From assembly GCF_003149085.1 (NCBI RefSeq), contig NZ_QGDT01000007.1, forward strand, positions 186,001 through 250,000: a DNA stretch of 64,000 nt, given 5' to 3'. Under the pieces are notes generated by a model that worked only from the letters and a program-made list of their open reading frames with translations, was not told where the DNA came from and did not search any database. Each line of letters starts with the position of its first letter. Position 1 is the first letter of the stretch. Positions 37,623 through 47,518 of the stretch are shown piece by piece. The position numbers were made by a program, and so were the translations under genes. Source of the stretch: Dyadobacter jejuensis (GTDB lineage: Bacteria > Bacteroidota > Bacteroidia > Cytophagales > Spirosomataceae).

Positions 37623-39113
37623 ATGATCACTAAGCTAGCCACACCGGGCGTGTACATCGACGAAATATCGACGATACCGCCATCCGTCGCAGAGGTCGAC
37701 TCAGCCATTCCAGCATTTATAGGATACACCGAAATTGCCAAACGATATGCCGATGGTGATTTGCTAATGAAAGCGCATAAAATAGACAGCTGGTCGGAGT
37801 TCCTACTCTACTATGCAGGGAAAAACAGCCTAGGACTGGGCCGGCCACCACTGGAGTCCAGTGCCGGGGTGGCCATCGACATCAACGAAAAAACCAGCGA
37901 TGGAACCGCCACCGGCACCACCATCGACTATGAAATTACCGTAACCAAAGTCCCCGCCTCCTTACTACAGTACAACCTGTACTATGCTGTAAAGCATTAT
38001 TTCGACAACGGTGGAGGGTCCTGTTACATCGTAGCAGTCAATTTACAGCCTAATCCGGTCGTATTTCCTGGAGAGATTGAAACAGGACTAGACCTCATTC
38101 AGGAATACGACGAGCCCACTATGCTCTGTGTGCCCGAAATGGTCTATATGAGTACGGCCGATTATAATTCGACCGTTCAGAAAATGATTGCCCAGGCCTC
38201 TACCCTGCAAGACCGCCTGGCACTGATAGATCCACATGTGGTGACACCGGAATCAACCACCAACCCCAACGGGACCATTTCGGCCGATGTGGCCATAATC
38301 CGAAGTGCGGCCAATGGATCCGTTACCGAAAACCGATACGCTGCCGCCTATTTCCCTTTTCTGGAAACTACCTATTCCCATGGTTTCGACTTCGATGCAC
38401 TCACCATAGGAACCCATACCAAGGCCCTCACTGGCGTACCGGTACCTAGCTATGCGGGCGGCCCTATCTCTGCCATAGGCCCAGGCTCTGCGCTCTATGT
38501 AAAACTAAAAGCGGCCGTCAACACCGCCTATGTTACCCTACCTCCTTCGGGAGCCATGGCGGGCGTATATGCCCGAGTAGATAGTGCCAAGGGGGTTTGG
38601 AAGGCACCAGCCAACGAAGCCGTCCGAAACGTAATCAAGCCCAATCTTGATATCTCTAACCGCGAACAAGAGAACTTAAACGTGGACAGCCTGTCCGGAA
38701 AATCCATTAATGTCATCCGTACTTTCCCTGGCTACGGGCCCATCGTGTGGGGAGCCCGCACCCTGAACGGCAACGATAACGAATGGCGCTACATCAACGT
38801 CCGCAGGTTCTTTATGGTAGTAGAAGAGTCTATCAAAAAATCGATTCAATGGGCCGTTTTCGAGCCTAATACAGCCTCTACCTGGGTAAAGGTACAGGGG
38901 ATGATCGATAACTACCTGTATCAGAAATGGCAGCAAGGTGCCCTGGCCGGAGCGAAGCCAGAAGAGGCCTATTTTGTGAAGGTGGGCTTAGGCAAAACCA
39001 TGAATGCCATCGACATTCTGGAAGGCCGAATGAATGTGGAAATAGGCATGGCTGTGGCCAGACCCGCCGAGTTTATTATCCTGAAGTTTTCGCATATGAT
39101 GCAGACTTCTTAA
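37623..39113 (+). CDS. eCIS contractile sheath protein
   Basis: 496 residues. The N-terminal TPGVYIDEISTIPPSVAEV is the phage tail sheath opening, and the C-terminal domain has KSINVIRTFPGYGPIVWGARTL, YINVRRFFMVVEESIKKSI, WAVFEPNTASTWVKV and GMAVARPAEFIILKFSH, all highly diagnostic. Sheath subunits shorten around the inner tube to drive it through a target envelope. Only one sheath gene is present, unlike the three of Afp, so the sheath is a homopolymer. The region about 60-280 is the variable outer domain. Confidence 0.95.
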   Translation: MITKLATPGVYIDEISTIPPSVAEVDSAIPAFIGYTEIAKRYADGDLLMKAHKIDSWSEFLLYYAGKNSLGLGRPPLESSAGVAIDINEKTSDGTATGTTIDYEITVTKVPASLLQYNLYYAVKHYFDNGGGSCYIVAVNLQPNPVVFPGEIETGLDLIQEYDEPTMLCVPEMVYMSTADYNSTVQKMIAQASTLQDRLALIDPHVVTPESTTNPNGTISADVAIIRSAANGSVTENRYAAAYFPFLETTYSHGFDFDALTIGTHTKALTGVPVPSYAGGPISAIGPGSALYVKLKAAVNTAYVTLPPSGAMAGVYARVDSAKGVWKAPANEAVRNVIKPNLDISNREQENLNVDSLSGKSINVIRTFPGYGPIVWGARTLNGNDNEWRYINVRRFFMVVEESIKKSIQWAVFEPNTASTWVKVQGMIDNYLYQKWQQGALAGAKPEEAYFVKVGLGKTMNAIDILEGRMNVEIGMAVARPAEFIILKFSHMMQTS

Positions 39114-39152
39114 TTCTCATTACGTTTTTTCTAACCTTAATCATCTGAAATT

Positions 39153-39596
39153 ATGCCATATCCACTTCCGGTCTTTCGCTTCAAGGTAGAAGAAGTGAAT
39201 GCCTCCGACCCCACCCTTGGTGTCGCTTTCTCAGAAATTAGCGGACTCACCCAGGAAATCCAAATCATCGAATACCGCGACGGACTTACCTCTCAGCAGT
39301 CGGCCATGAAGATGCCGGGCATCCAGAAGGTCAATAACGTTACCCTCAAAAGAGGGATTATCAAAGGCGACAACGCCTTCTATGACTGGCTAAACACCGT
39401 CAAACTGAACACCATCAGCCGTAAGGACCTGATCATAAGCCTGCTGGATGAGAACGACCTACCAGCTATGGTCTGGAACATCAAACAAGCCTTCCCCGTC
39501 AAGGTAGAAGGCCCTAGCCTGAAGGCCACAGGAAATGAAATAGCCGTGGAGTCCATTGAGTTGGCCCATGAAGGACTAACCGTAAGCAATGGATAA
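39153..39596 (+). CDS. eCIS inner tube protein (Afp1/gp19-like) 1
   Basis: 147 residues of the T4 gp19-like tail tube family. PVFRFKVEEVNASDPTLG, ISGLTQEIQIIEYRDGL, VNNVTLKRGIIKGDNAFYDWL and AVESIELAHEGLTV are the family's repeating pattern. Such subunits stack as hexameric rings to form the tube lumen that holds the payload. It is followed after 5 bp by a second, divergent copy. Confidence 0.93.
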   Translation: MPYPLPVFRFKVEEVNASDPTLGVAFSEISGLTQEIQIIEYRDGLTSQQSAMKMPGIQKVNNVTLKRGIIKGDNAFYDWLNTVKLNTISRKDLIISLLDENDLPAMVWNIKQAFPVKVEGPSLKATGNEIAVESIELAHEGLTVSNG

Positions 39597-39601
39597 GCAT
39601 T

Positions 39602-40063
39602 ATGGGAGCATACTATCCGCCAGTGGGCTTTTATTTCAAGGTGACTTTTCAAGGAATTGATGGAGTTACAGACGACGACATCCGCTTTCAGGAAGTCGGC
39701 GGACTCACCATGGAAGTCGAATTAGACGAAATACGGGATGGTGCCGCTCCTCAGTTCGCTTATAAGGTCCCTAAGCGGGCCAAGTATTCCAACCTGGTTC
39801 TTAAAAGGGGCATGCTTAAAGATTCGGCCCTTATCGCCTGGTTCGACAACGCCGTGGACAGTTATTTCAACCAATTCAATATTAGCTTTTCACCCTGTAC
39901 GGTGATCGTGGAGTTGATGGACGAAAATGGCGATCCACTGAGCACTTGGCAAGTCAATAACGCTTTTCCTGTAAAATGGCAGATGTCCGACTTCAAAGCC
40001 AATGCCAACGAGGTGGTGGTAGAAACCATAGAATTAGCGTATCAGAATTTTAAACGATTGTAA
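39602..40063 (+). CDS. eCIS inner tube protein 2 (Afp5-like baseplate end tube)
   Basis: 153 residues, same fold as the preceding gene: GFYFKVTFQGIDGVTDDDIRFQEVGGL, KYSNLVLKRGMLKDSALIAWF, VVVETIELAYQNFKRL. It differs from tube protein 1 in the insert before VGGLTMEVEL. In Afp and PVC the second tube-type protein lies nearer the baseplate and joins tube to spike. The same role is inferred here. Start at ATG 39602. Confidence 0.9.
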   Translation: MGAYYPPVGFYFKVTFQGIDGVTDDDIRFQEVGGLTMEVELDEIRDGAAPQFAYKVPKRAKYSNLVLKRGMLKDSALIAWFDNAVDSYFNQFNISFSPCTVIVELMDENGDPLSTWQVNNAFPVKWQMSDFKANANEVVVETIELAYQNFKRL

Positions 40064-40065
40064 AT

Positions 40066-40242
40066 ATGCCCGTACAAGTCAATGAAGTGGTGGTACGAGC
40101 CATCGTGGCCAGCCCTACCAGCAGCACTCCAAACGCAGTTCCTACCGAAAACTGCGACCCCACCGTGTCGCCAGATGGGTCGGGCGTAGACGAAATAGTA
40201 GAAAAGGTATTGGAAATTTTAAAAAATAAACAAGAACGATAA
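40066..40242 (+). CDS. Small eCIS protein of the DUF5908 family
   Basis: 58 residues, starting MPVQVNEVVVRAIVAS and ending VDEIVEKVLEILKNKQER. The start MPvevneLvIrA with a Cys/Pro-rich middle and a C-terminal amphipathic helix is the DUF5908 pattern, a short family that occurs almost only inside Bacteroidota eCIS clusters. It starts 3 bp after the tube-2 stop, and its own TAA overlaps the next ATG by one base. Probable structural or assembly role at the tube-baseplate joint. Confidence 0.85.
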   Translation: MPVQVNEVVVRAIVASPTSSTPNAVPTENCDPTVSPDGSGVDEIVEKVLEILKNKQER

Positions 40243-40922
40243 TGACAGCGGCAGAATTTGGAAAAAAAATGCTTCTCAATTTAAAGATCATCCCTACCGC
40301 CAAGGAGGGATATCCTATTGGGGTGCCATTTATCACGATGTTTAATCCGGAGAACTTTACCCTCCAGGAGACGATCACCCATGCCTGTGAGCCCAATCCT
40401 GGCCATGAAGGCGAAGCGCATAAATACAAGCAAACCAAGGCACGTACCTTTTCGATTACTTTCACCCTCGATGGTACGGGAGTCAACTCCCCGAAGGTCA
40501 TTCCCGTCATATTGCAAGTCGCTTTGTTCAGAGAGGCTACCACGCTGATCAACGGTCTGTTACACAAACCCAATTATTTGATTGTACAATGGGGGACTTT
40601 TATCAGCCGATGCCAGCTTACCTCCTCCTCCATTGAGTATAACCTATTCGATCAGACGGGCCTACCCCTGCGCGCCAAGGTAACGGCCACTTTTACCGAA
40701 TGGACCGATAATGCTTTTAGTGCTATCACTTCCATGCTCTCCTCACCCGACCTTACCCACCTTTATAGTGTGCAAGAACGGGATATTTTGCCCACCATCG
40801 TGTTCAAGACCTACCGCGACCAGCGCTATTACTTGCAGGTGGCCAGGGCCAATAAACTGAAGAATTTCAGGAAACTTCAACCCAATAGCCAACTTACCTT
40901 ACCCCCTATTTCGAAACAATGA
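40242..40922 (+). CDS. eCIS tube initiator / LysM-type protein (Afp7-like)
   Basis: 226 residues. IGVPFITMFNPENFTLQETI is the conserved start of the CIS tube protein N-terminal domain, followed by KARTFSITFTLDGTG. The C-terminal about 50 residues (RDILPTIVFKTYRDQRYYLQVARANKL and LKNFRKLQPNSQLTLPP) fit a LysM-like module of the kind found in Afp7 and T4 gp53, which connects tube and baseplate. Translation-coupled to both neighbours (1-bp and 4-bp overlaps). Confidence 0.9.
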   Translation: MTAAEFGKKMLLNLKIIPTAKEGYPIGVPFITMFNPENFTLQETITHACEPNPGHEGEAHKYKQTKARTFSITFTLDGTGVNSPKVIPVILQVALFREATTLINGLLHKPNYLIVQWGTFISRCQLTSSSIEYNLFDQTGLPLRAKVTATFTEWTDNAFSAITSMLSSPDLTHLYSVQERDILPTIVFKTYRDQRYYLQVARANKLKNFRKLQPNSQLTLPPISKQ

Positions 40923-42568
40923 GCCTCACGTCAGCATTAACCGGAGCCGGGGATACCCCCACAGACCAAGTTTCAAAGGAAATTTTGATCAATGGAACCG
41001 CTCTGTCTAATGAAATCAATGTGATACGCTTTTCGGTATCAAAAGTGTATAACAAAGTGGCCACTGCCAAGCTGATGATAGACGATGGTAGCGTGGCCGA
41101 CATGGATTTCCCTCAGAGCAATTCCGACCTCTTTAAGCCTGGTCAAGAGATAGAAATACGCCTGGGCTACGACGAAAACCCGAGTACTATTTTTAAAGGG
41201 ATCATCATCAGGCATACCGTTAAAATCAGGAATGGCTCTTACCTGGAGGTAGAAGCCAAGGATAAGGCCATAAAACTAACTACCCATAGGAAGAATAAAA
41301 CCTTCGTAGGAACAGGCCTGAAGGATAGCCAGGTGATGGAAGAAATAATAGGCTCCGTAGTCGAAAAAGAAGTAGAACCGACCACGGTGTCTCATAAGCA
41401 GCTCGTACAATACGCCACCTCCGACTGGGACTTTATCCTTACCCGTGCCGAAGCCAACTCCATGATGGTACTCACCGACGATGGCAAATTGGTGATCAAA
41501 AAACCGGAAATGGATCAGGACAGTGGACTCACCTTTGCCTATGGAGGAACCAATAATATTATTGAGTTCGAAGCGGAGATGGACGTGCGGCACCAGCCTA
41601 ACTCCACGACCAGCACCTCCTGGAATTACTTACAACAAGCGGGCATAGAACCCATTACGGGCACCTCGTCCTTTCCTGAAACGGGCAATATTACCTCTAC
41701 CGACTTGGGCGCCGTGCTGGGGGCCGATGTGGAACTCAAGCACAGTGGCTACATTCCCGAACCCCAGCTACGACAATGGGCCGACTCCTATGCCCTCAGG
41801 AAAAATATGTCCAAGGTCTACGGTCGCCTGCAAGTATCGGGCCGCCCTACCCTAAAACCAGGGCATAAAATCACCCTCGACGGGGTCGGCGATCGCTTTA
41901 ATGGCCCCGTGCTTATCACGGGGGTATTGCATCAATACAACGGAAACTATCTGACAGACATACAATTTGGCTGGTCAGACGAATGGTTTTTCCAAAAGGA
42001 CGACATTCAAGAAAAGCCAGCAGCAGGCCTTTTGCCGGGTGTCAACGGCTTACAGATCGCCGTGGTGCAAGCCATAGCCGGCGACCCAGATCAAGGTTTC
42101 AGGGTGCAAGTTAAGCTGCCTATGGTAAGCCTATCGACCGACGGTATATGGGCTCGGGTAGCCTCCGTGGATGCCGGCAACCAAAGAGGATTCCTCTTTC
42201 GCCCCGAGATCGGCGACGAAGTCATACTCGGGTTCATCAACGACGACCCCCGCGACGCCGTCATATTGGGGATGCTCCATAGCCAGGAATTCCCCCCGCC
42301 TATAACACCCGCCGAGGGGAACCCTACCAAGGGGTACGTAAGTAGGGAGGGCATGAAGATCGTATTCGACGACCAAAATAAATCCACGACCATCACCGTA
42401 CCGGTGGGCAGCAAAGACGCCAGTACCCTGAAGTCCATTACCTTGGACCAAAGCCAGATCGAACTGAAGGATGAGTTTGATAACTCGATCAAAATGGACT
42501 CCTCAGGGATCACCATCAGCTCCAAATTGATTGTAACTGTAGAAGGTAAACCTATAAATCTGAATTGA
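40919..42568 (+). CDS. eCIS central spike, VgrG-like (Afp8-like)
   Basis: 549 residues. An N-terminal gp27-like domain (about 20-345) includes KPGQEIEIRLGYDENPSTIF and VEVEAKDKAIKLTTHRKN-like sections, and GRLQVSGRPTLKPGHKITLDG lies at the domain 2 boundary. The gp5-like OB fold follows (about 375-455: FRVQVKLPMVSLSTDGIWARV, RPEIGDEVILGFINDDPRDAVILG), then a short beta-prism tail ending SSKLIVTVEGKPINLN. It forms the trimer under the tube that carries the PAAR tip. Overlaps the previous gene by 4 bp; PAAR follows after 1 bp. Confidence 0.95.
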   Translation: MSLTSALTGAGDTPTDQVSKEILINGTALSNEINVIRFSVSKVYNKVATAKLMIDDGSVADMDFPQSNSDLFKPGQEIEIRLGYDENPSTIFKGIIIRHTVKIRNGSYLEVEAKDKAIKLTTHRKNKTFVGTGLKDSQVMEEIIGSVVEKEVEPTTVSHKQLVQYATSDWDFILTRAEANSMMVLTDDGKLVIKKPEMDQDSGLTFAYGGTNNIIEFEAEMDVRHQPNSTTSTSWNYLQQAGIEPITGTSSFPETGNITSTDLGAVLGADVELKHSGYIPEPQLRQWADSYALRKNMSKVYGRLQVSGRPTLKPGHKITLDGVGDRFNGPVLITGVLHQYNGNYLTDIQFGWSDEWFFQKDDIQEKPAAGLLPGVNGLQIAVVQAIAGDPDQGFRVQVKLPMVSLSTDGIWARVASVDAGNQRGFLFRPEIGDEVILGFINDDPRDAVILGMLHSQEFPPPITPAEGNPTKGYVSREGMKIVFDDQNKSTTITVPVGSKDASTLKSITLDQSQIELKDEFDNSIKMDSSGITISSKLIVTVEGKPINLN

Positions 42569-42569
42569 T

Positions 42570-42881
42570 ATGCCTCCAGCCGCCCGTATAAACGATATGC
42601 ATGCCTGTCTGAAACCCATCACAGGATCCTCGCCACCGGTACCACATGGTACTGGACAGATACTCCCCGCCGGAAGTACCGACGTGTTTATAGGCAAACA
42701 GCCAGCGGCTCGTAAAAACGACTCCTGCGTGTGCCCGGCCGAGGCCTCCGACAGCAACTCAATATCCAGCGGCTCCTCTTCGGTTATCATCAACGGGAAG
42801 CCCGCCGCCAGGGTCGGAGACAGCACCGCTCATAGTGGCACCATCACCACGGGCTGTGTAACCGTCCAAATAGGAGGCTAA
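42570..42881 (+). CDS. PAAR-repeat spike tip protein (Afp10-like)
   Basis: 103 residues. PAARINDMHACLKPITGSSPP opens with the PAAR motif and the first zinc ligands His11 and Cys13; KQPAARKNDSCVCPAEAS and GKPAARVGDSTAHSGTITTGC carry two more repeats and the remaining Cys/His. The zinc-tipped cone sits on the VgrG-like trimer and makes first contact with the target membrane. No effector extension is fused to it. Confidence 0.94.
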   Translation: MPPAARINDMHACLKPITGSSPPVPHGTGQILPAGSTDVFIGKQPAARKNDSCVCPAEASDSNSISSGSSSVIINGKPAARVGDSTAHSGTITTGCVTVQIGG

Positions 42882-42909
42882 TTGTAAAATTATTAACCCA
42901 AAATGGCCT

Positions 42910-43359
42910 ATGAAAACCAATGATAAATCCTTCCTCGGCACCGGCTGGGGCTTTCCCCCCACCTTCCACTGCGATGGCGTAGAGATGCTCAGTGGGGAGG
43001 CCGATATTCAGGGACTCGACGCTAATAACGATGGAGTAGTGGACCTACAAGGCAGCCTCTACATCATCATTTCCACCGCCTTTGGAGAGCGGGTCATGCA
43101 GCCCACCTTCGGCTGCGACCTACAGCCCTATGTGTTTGCACCCATGAACACGCCCAATAAGGCCATGATCGAGCGAATCGTTCAGGATGCGCTTATACTC
43201 CATGAACCACGTATCAAAGTCCATGGGGTAAGCTCTATCATAGACCATCAGGAAGGGATCCTACATATTTCGGTCGACTATTCGGTAGTGACCACCAATA
43301 CCCGCTACAATTATGTGTACCCCTATTATATCCATGAAGCAACGAATCTTAAGCCATGA
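42910..43359 (+). CDS. eCIS baseplate protein, gp25/GPW family (Afp9-like)
   Basis: 149 residues. Has the gp25 family pattern YIIISTAFGERVMQPTFGCDL, containing the conserved R/E region, then a MIERIVQDALILHEPRIKVH helix and a strand-rich end. gp25 is a baseplate wedge protein that starts sheath assembly. Start at ATG 42910. Ends in a 4-bp overlap with the large gpJ-like gene. Confidence 0.93.
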   Translation: MKTNDKSFLGTGWGFPPTFHCDGVEMLSGEADIQGLDANNDGVVDLQGSLYIIISTAFGERVMQPTFGCDLQPYVFAPMNTPNKAMIERIVQDALILHEPRIKVHGVSSIIDHQEGILHISVDYSVVTTNTRYNYVYPYYIHEATNLKP

Positions 43360-46300
43360 AAAACTGTCAGTGTCAGTCGGAAATTTCCCGCGATGGGTCG
43401 GGACAGCTCTCCAGGTTCCTTGCGGCCCTGGATCCTGCATATGCCAAAATTGACGACCGCAACTTCAATGATTTGTTGCTGTACGCCAAGAACTATGCGA
43501 GTCATATTCGGTTCTTTACCCTACCCAACGACCCTTGTCCTCAACAACCGAGCTGGCGGGAATTTTTCAGGAAAGACCTGACCGTCCTGGCGGCTTCTCT
43601 GGCCCAATTTGACCTTTCGCAGGTACAAAAAGACTATATTGAAACAAGGAACCATTTCGAAAGTGGCCCCGACATAGCCTCCTTCACCGCCCTTTTTAAT
43701 CCTATACTCGGCATTTGTACTCAGCTGGACAGTTGGATGCATAGGAGCATAAGCGGCTTCGCGCTCCGTAGCGACATCGAACTGGCCATCGATTCCACCC
43801 TGCGGGCTCAAGTGATGCGGATATTTGTTTTAGACAAATCGGCCATGCTCATCAATAGCGGCCAAGATCTTGGACTAGAATTTGCCCCTCACGACGATGC
43901 TATCTGGGACTTAGACCAGGCCAATATCCTCATCAACACGGAGCTCTATAGCGGAACACAGCTACCCGAACAGCTATTCCAAGCCTCCTTGGAGGTCGAC
44001 AGCATCTTTAATGCCTGCTTTGGAGTCATGCAGGGCATCCTCGAAGGGACGGAAGAATACCTTCGCTATTCCCTGGAAAAATATCCAAAACATCAGCCTC
44101 ATATGGCTCTGTTTATGGCCTTCCTGAAACTATTTCAGCTGGCCCAAGAACAGCTGAATGGCTTAACTGAAAAACACCTCAACTACTACTACAGGGATAT
44201 CTTGCACCTCGCCGAGAAGGAGGCAGTATCGGACCAGGTCAACCTGATCTTTGAACTAGCCAAAGGCGAAGAAGCCTTTGCGCTAAAAGAAGGAACCCCA
44301 CTATCGGCAGGGAAGGACGCTCTGGGGATCGACCAGGTGTACGAAACAAACCGTGAAATCGTAGTCAATAAAGCCCAGGTGAAGGAAATAAAAAATCTGT
44401 ACATACAATCCTATTCCATTGGAAATCCTGACCAGGACCAGGAGGGTAGTTCCCAGTCTATTCCTAAACATTTGTTCTATGAGCGTCCTATAGCCGACTC
44501 ACAAGATGGGTATGGCGAACCATTCGAGCAGGATCATGGCAAATGGCACCCCTTTGGCGCCGATGCCGTCAAAAGACCTACTCCCTGTGGCACCATCCAG
44601 ACATTAAAAGGGGCTAACTATGCCCGTATCGGTTTTGCGGTAGCAACCCCACAACTACGGCTGGGCGATGGCCAAAGGAGTATCCAGTTAAGAATAGCGG
44701 GGTTGTCTCAAAAAAACCTACAATCCCGTCATTTCAACCTTCAACTTACCACCGATCAGGGCTGGATAGACTTGCAAAACTCGGAAATAAAATCGGGTCC
44801 AATGACCTCCACTTACTCTTTCGACAATGAAGGAACTTTCAGCATTCATCTATCGCCTAATGCCCCGGCCCTAGTCCCCTACGACCCAGCACAGCATACC
44901 GACTTCCATTACCCCACTACAGAACCAGTGCTTCAGGTAACTTTCAACCTGGAGGAAGAGGGTATCGATGCCGAACTATTAGATGCGTTGGCCATTAGAC
45001 AAAGGAGCGACTTTTTCCTTTCCGTCAATGTGACGAATCATACCGCTGTGGTACTTGAAAACGAGCAAGGCCTGCAACCCACCAATAAGGCCTTCTATCC
45101 CTTTACGCTGATCCCTAACAACGGCTCCATACTCACCATCGACAGTGCCGAGATGAAGGCCAAAAGAGGGCTTCAAAACATAAGCATAGAACCGGTGTGG
45201 CAAGATGGAAAGGGTGTGAATACGACACAGTCGACCGATACGGCTCAGCAATTAAAGTTAATTCTAGACGAACCCCACTTTAACAGCAGCAGTGATTTTA
45301 CTTTGAGGCAGCAAATAGCCCAGAGATCGAAAATCAATGCCCTGAATCTAGGGTATTATGCCGAAATACTGGAAGTCAACCCCGAATATGACCAAATTTT
45401 CCAGGTGTATCCTTATGGTGTCGCCGAAACCATCATCCATGAACATCAGGCTATCAACCAGCTCCTTAGCGGTTTTCAGCTAACGTATTCGGAAGCCTTA
45501 CAGGCAAACAGGCTCCTAACAACCTCCCAGAATAGGCTTTTGCCACAGTTTAAATTTGGCGCCACTACTTTAAAATTAGACGAAGACGCTACCCAGAACT
45601 TGTGGAATAGCAAGCAGAAAATATTGAACACTTCGCAGACCTTTCAGCAATTCAATACCAACTTAAGGGCATCCGCAGCCGCCAAGTCCCAATCCATGAG
45701 GTCTATGCAAAAGACGGGCATAGAAATCATGAGAAAGGTGGGTTACCTGGGGCAGAACCAGTATACGGGTAAGACCTTGCAAGAAGGTAGCTTATATATT
45801 GGCATCGAAAACCTGGTTCCACCTCAGAACCTCTCACTCCTATTTCAGATAGCGGAAGGAACGGGTATGGATGACGATAAAGATGCGCCAAGCATCCACT
45901 GGTCCTACCTATCCAACAATTATTGGCTTCCTCTGCCGGGGTCACATATCATTTCGGACGACACCTTCGGGCTGCAAACCACGGGCATTGTGTTGCTCGA
46001 CATCCCTTCGGATGCCACTAACAACAATACCTTGCTCACCACCGGCCTGCATTGGCTATGCGTGAGCGTCGACGCCGACAGCCATCGACTTCCCTATCTC
46101 ATCGGTATAATGGCTCAGGCGGTAAAAGCCACTTTCAAAAACCAAGGAAACTCGGACTTGCATTTCCAAACTCCCATGCCCGAGAGTTCTGTAACAAAAA
46201 TAATAGACAAGCCAGCAGAAATAAAAAAAGTAGAGCAACCCTTCGAATCCTTCGGTGCTATCCCGTCGGAAGTGGGTAAGGCCTTTTGGATGCGCTCCAG

Positions 46301-47507
46301 CGAAAGGATCCGGCATAAAGATCGGGCCATCAGCGCCTACGATTATGAAAAACTGGCCTTACAGAACTTCCCTACTATTTTCAAAGTCAAGGCCATCACC
46401 CATAAGGACCCAAACTGTAACTGTCGAGATATTGAATGGATCGACAAGGCCCTAGAAGAAGTAGACACCCGACTCCCCAATGAGGTAGAAGAAGAGGGTG
46501 GTAATAATCCAACCACCCATACTACCGGTAGAGAGGTACTAGAACTGGCTGCGGCGGAGAGAGAATCCGTTAAAAAACTCGCCGACTTGGCGATCTGCTG
46601 CGGACCTCAAGTGGCGCCAGGCCACGTATTGGTGGTACCAGTAGCGAACTTAAAGAACCGAAACGCCATCAATATATTACAGCCTCGTACCAGCCGACGG
46701 GTGTTGTTAGAACTAGAAGCATTCCTTCAAAAAAAGGCCTCTCCTTTCGTACAAGTACATGCACGGAATCCCATTTATGAAGAAATATTGGTAGCCTTCC
46801 ACGTTCAGTTTAAGGAAGGAGTGGACAAAGGCTATTACCTCAAAGTCCTCAACGATGAGCTTCTGGAGTTTCTAACCCCCTGGGTGTACAGTGCCGATGT
46901 GGATGTGCCTTTTACGGGCAAAGTATATGCCTCGGCAGTCATTCATTTCATCGAAAAAAGACCATATGTGGACTATATCAGCAACTTTATGTTGTTCGTC
47001 ATAAAATGTAACTGTTGTAACCACACCCTACTATCGAGTTTAGACAAACTATTAAGGAGCTATTTGTTGCTGGAAACGGAACCACTCTTCAAGCCTATTA
47101 GCCCCGAAGAGGTCTGGGATTTTATCCGCAACCAAGACCAAAATATAGTTGAAATAGCCGAAAGGATATTGCTGAATTGGAATCGGTATTCGGAACAAGA
47201 ACAGCTTATTACAATAGAAGTACTGAAATGGTTTATTGCCAAAGTAGCCGACCTAGGCATCTCCGATCCCCTGGGAACGATGAAAGCCTTTCCCGACTTC
47301 ACCCTGACTACCCTGGCAGTACCCTCCGAAGCACGGGCCATATTAGTATCAGCTCCTCAGCATATCATCCTCTTGGAAGAGCCTCTGCCCGAACCCTGTG
47401 CATGCTGCGAGCCTGAGCCGCAGGCCCACAGAGAAGAGAAGAAGGAAGCCATAAAACCAACCAAAGCACCCACTAGAACCCGTAGGACCAAGAAGCCAAC
47501 CAAATAA
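43356..47507 (+). CDS. eCIS baseplate wedge protein, gpJ/Afp11-like
   Basis: 1383 residues. The N-terminal helical part (about 1-260) leads into a long extended region, and the baseplate-J core lies around 965-1230 (RSSERIRHKDRAISAYDYEKLALQNFP, then VPVANLKNRNAINILQPRTS and YEEILVAFHVQFKEGVDKGYY). The length and position match Afp11 homologues in Bacteroidota, which form the baseplate wedge with the next gene. It has unusual Cys clusters (NCNCRD, AICCGPQ, KCNCCNH, CACCEPEPQ) and ends in a basic Lys/Arg/Pro tail TKAPTRTRRTKKPTK. Coupled to gp25 by a 4-bp overlap. Confidence 0.88.
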   Translation: MKNCQCQSEISRDGSGQLSRFLAALDPAYAKIDDRNFNDLLLYAKNYASHIRFFTLPNDPCPQQPSWREFFRKDLTVLAASLAQFDLSQVQKDYIETRNHFESGPDIASFTALFNPILGICTQLDSWMHRSISGFALRSDIELAIDSTLRAQVMRIFVLDKSAMLINSGQDLGLEFAPHDDAIWDLDQANILINTELYSGTQLPEQLFQASLEVDSIFNACFGVMQGILEGTEEYLRYSLEKYPKHQPHMALFMAFLKLFQLAQEQLNGLTEKHLNYYYRDILHLAEKEAVSDQVNLIFELAKGEEAFALKEGTPLSAGKDALGIDQVYETNREIVVNKAQVKEIKNLYIQSYSIGNPDQDQEGSSQSIPKHLFYERPIADSQDGYGEPFEQDHGKWHPFGADAVKRPTPCGTIQTLKGANYARIGFAVATPQLRLGDGQRSIQLRIAGLSQKNLQSRHFNLQLTTDQGWIDLQNSEIKSGPMTSTYSFDNEGTFSIHLSPNAPALVPYDPAQHTDFHYPTTEPVLQVTFNLEEEGIDAELLDALAIRQRSDFFLSVNVTNHTAVVLENEQGLQPTNKAFYPFTLIPNNGSILTIDSAEMKAKRGLQNISIEPVWQDGKGVNTTQSTDTAQQLKLILDEPHFNSSSDFTLRQQIAQRSKINALNLGYYAEILEVNPEYDQIFQVYPYGVAETIIHEHQAINQLLSGFQLTYSEALQANRLLTTSQNRLLPQFKFGATTLKLDEDATQNLWNSKQKILNTSQTFQQFNTNLRASAAAKSQSMRSMQKTGIEIMRKVGYLGQNQYTGKTLQEGSLYIGIENLVPPQNLSLLFQIAEGTGMDDDKDAPSIHWSYLSNNYWLPLPGSHIISDDTFGLQTTGIVLLDIPSDATNNNTLLTTGLHWLCVSVDADSHRLPYLIGIMAQAVKATFKNQGNSDLHFQTPMPESSVTKIIDKPAEIKKVEQPFESFGAIPSEVGKAFWMRSSERIRHKDRAISAYDYEKLALQNFPTIFKVKAITHKDPNCNCRDIEWIDKALEEVDTRLPNEVEEEGGNNPTTHTTGREVLELAAAERESVKKLADLAICCGPQVAPGHVLVVPVANLKNRNAINILQPRTSRRVLLELEAFLQKKASPFVQVHARNPIYEEILVAFHVQFKEGVDKGYYLKVLNDELLEFLTPWVYSADVDVPFTGKVYASAVIHFIEKRPYVDYISNFMLFVIKCNCCNHTLLSSLDKLLRSYLLLETEPLFKPISPEEVWDFIRNQDQNIVEIAERILLNWNRYSEQEQLITIEVLKWFIAKVADLGISDPLGTMKAFPDFTLTTLAVPSEARAILVSAPQHIILLEEPLPEPCACCEPEPQAHREEKKEAIKPTKAPTRTRRTKKPTK

Positions 47508-47518
47508 CCAATAGCGCC

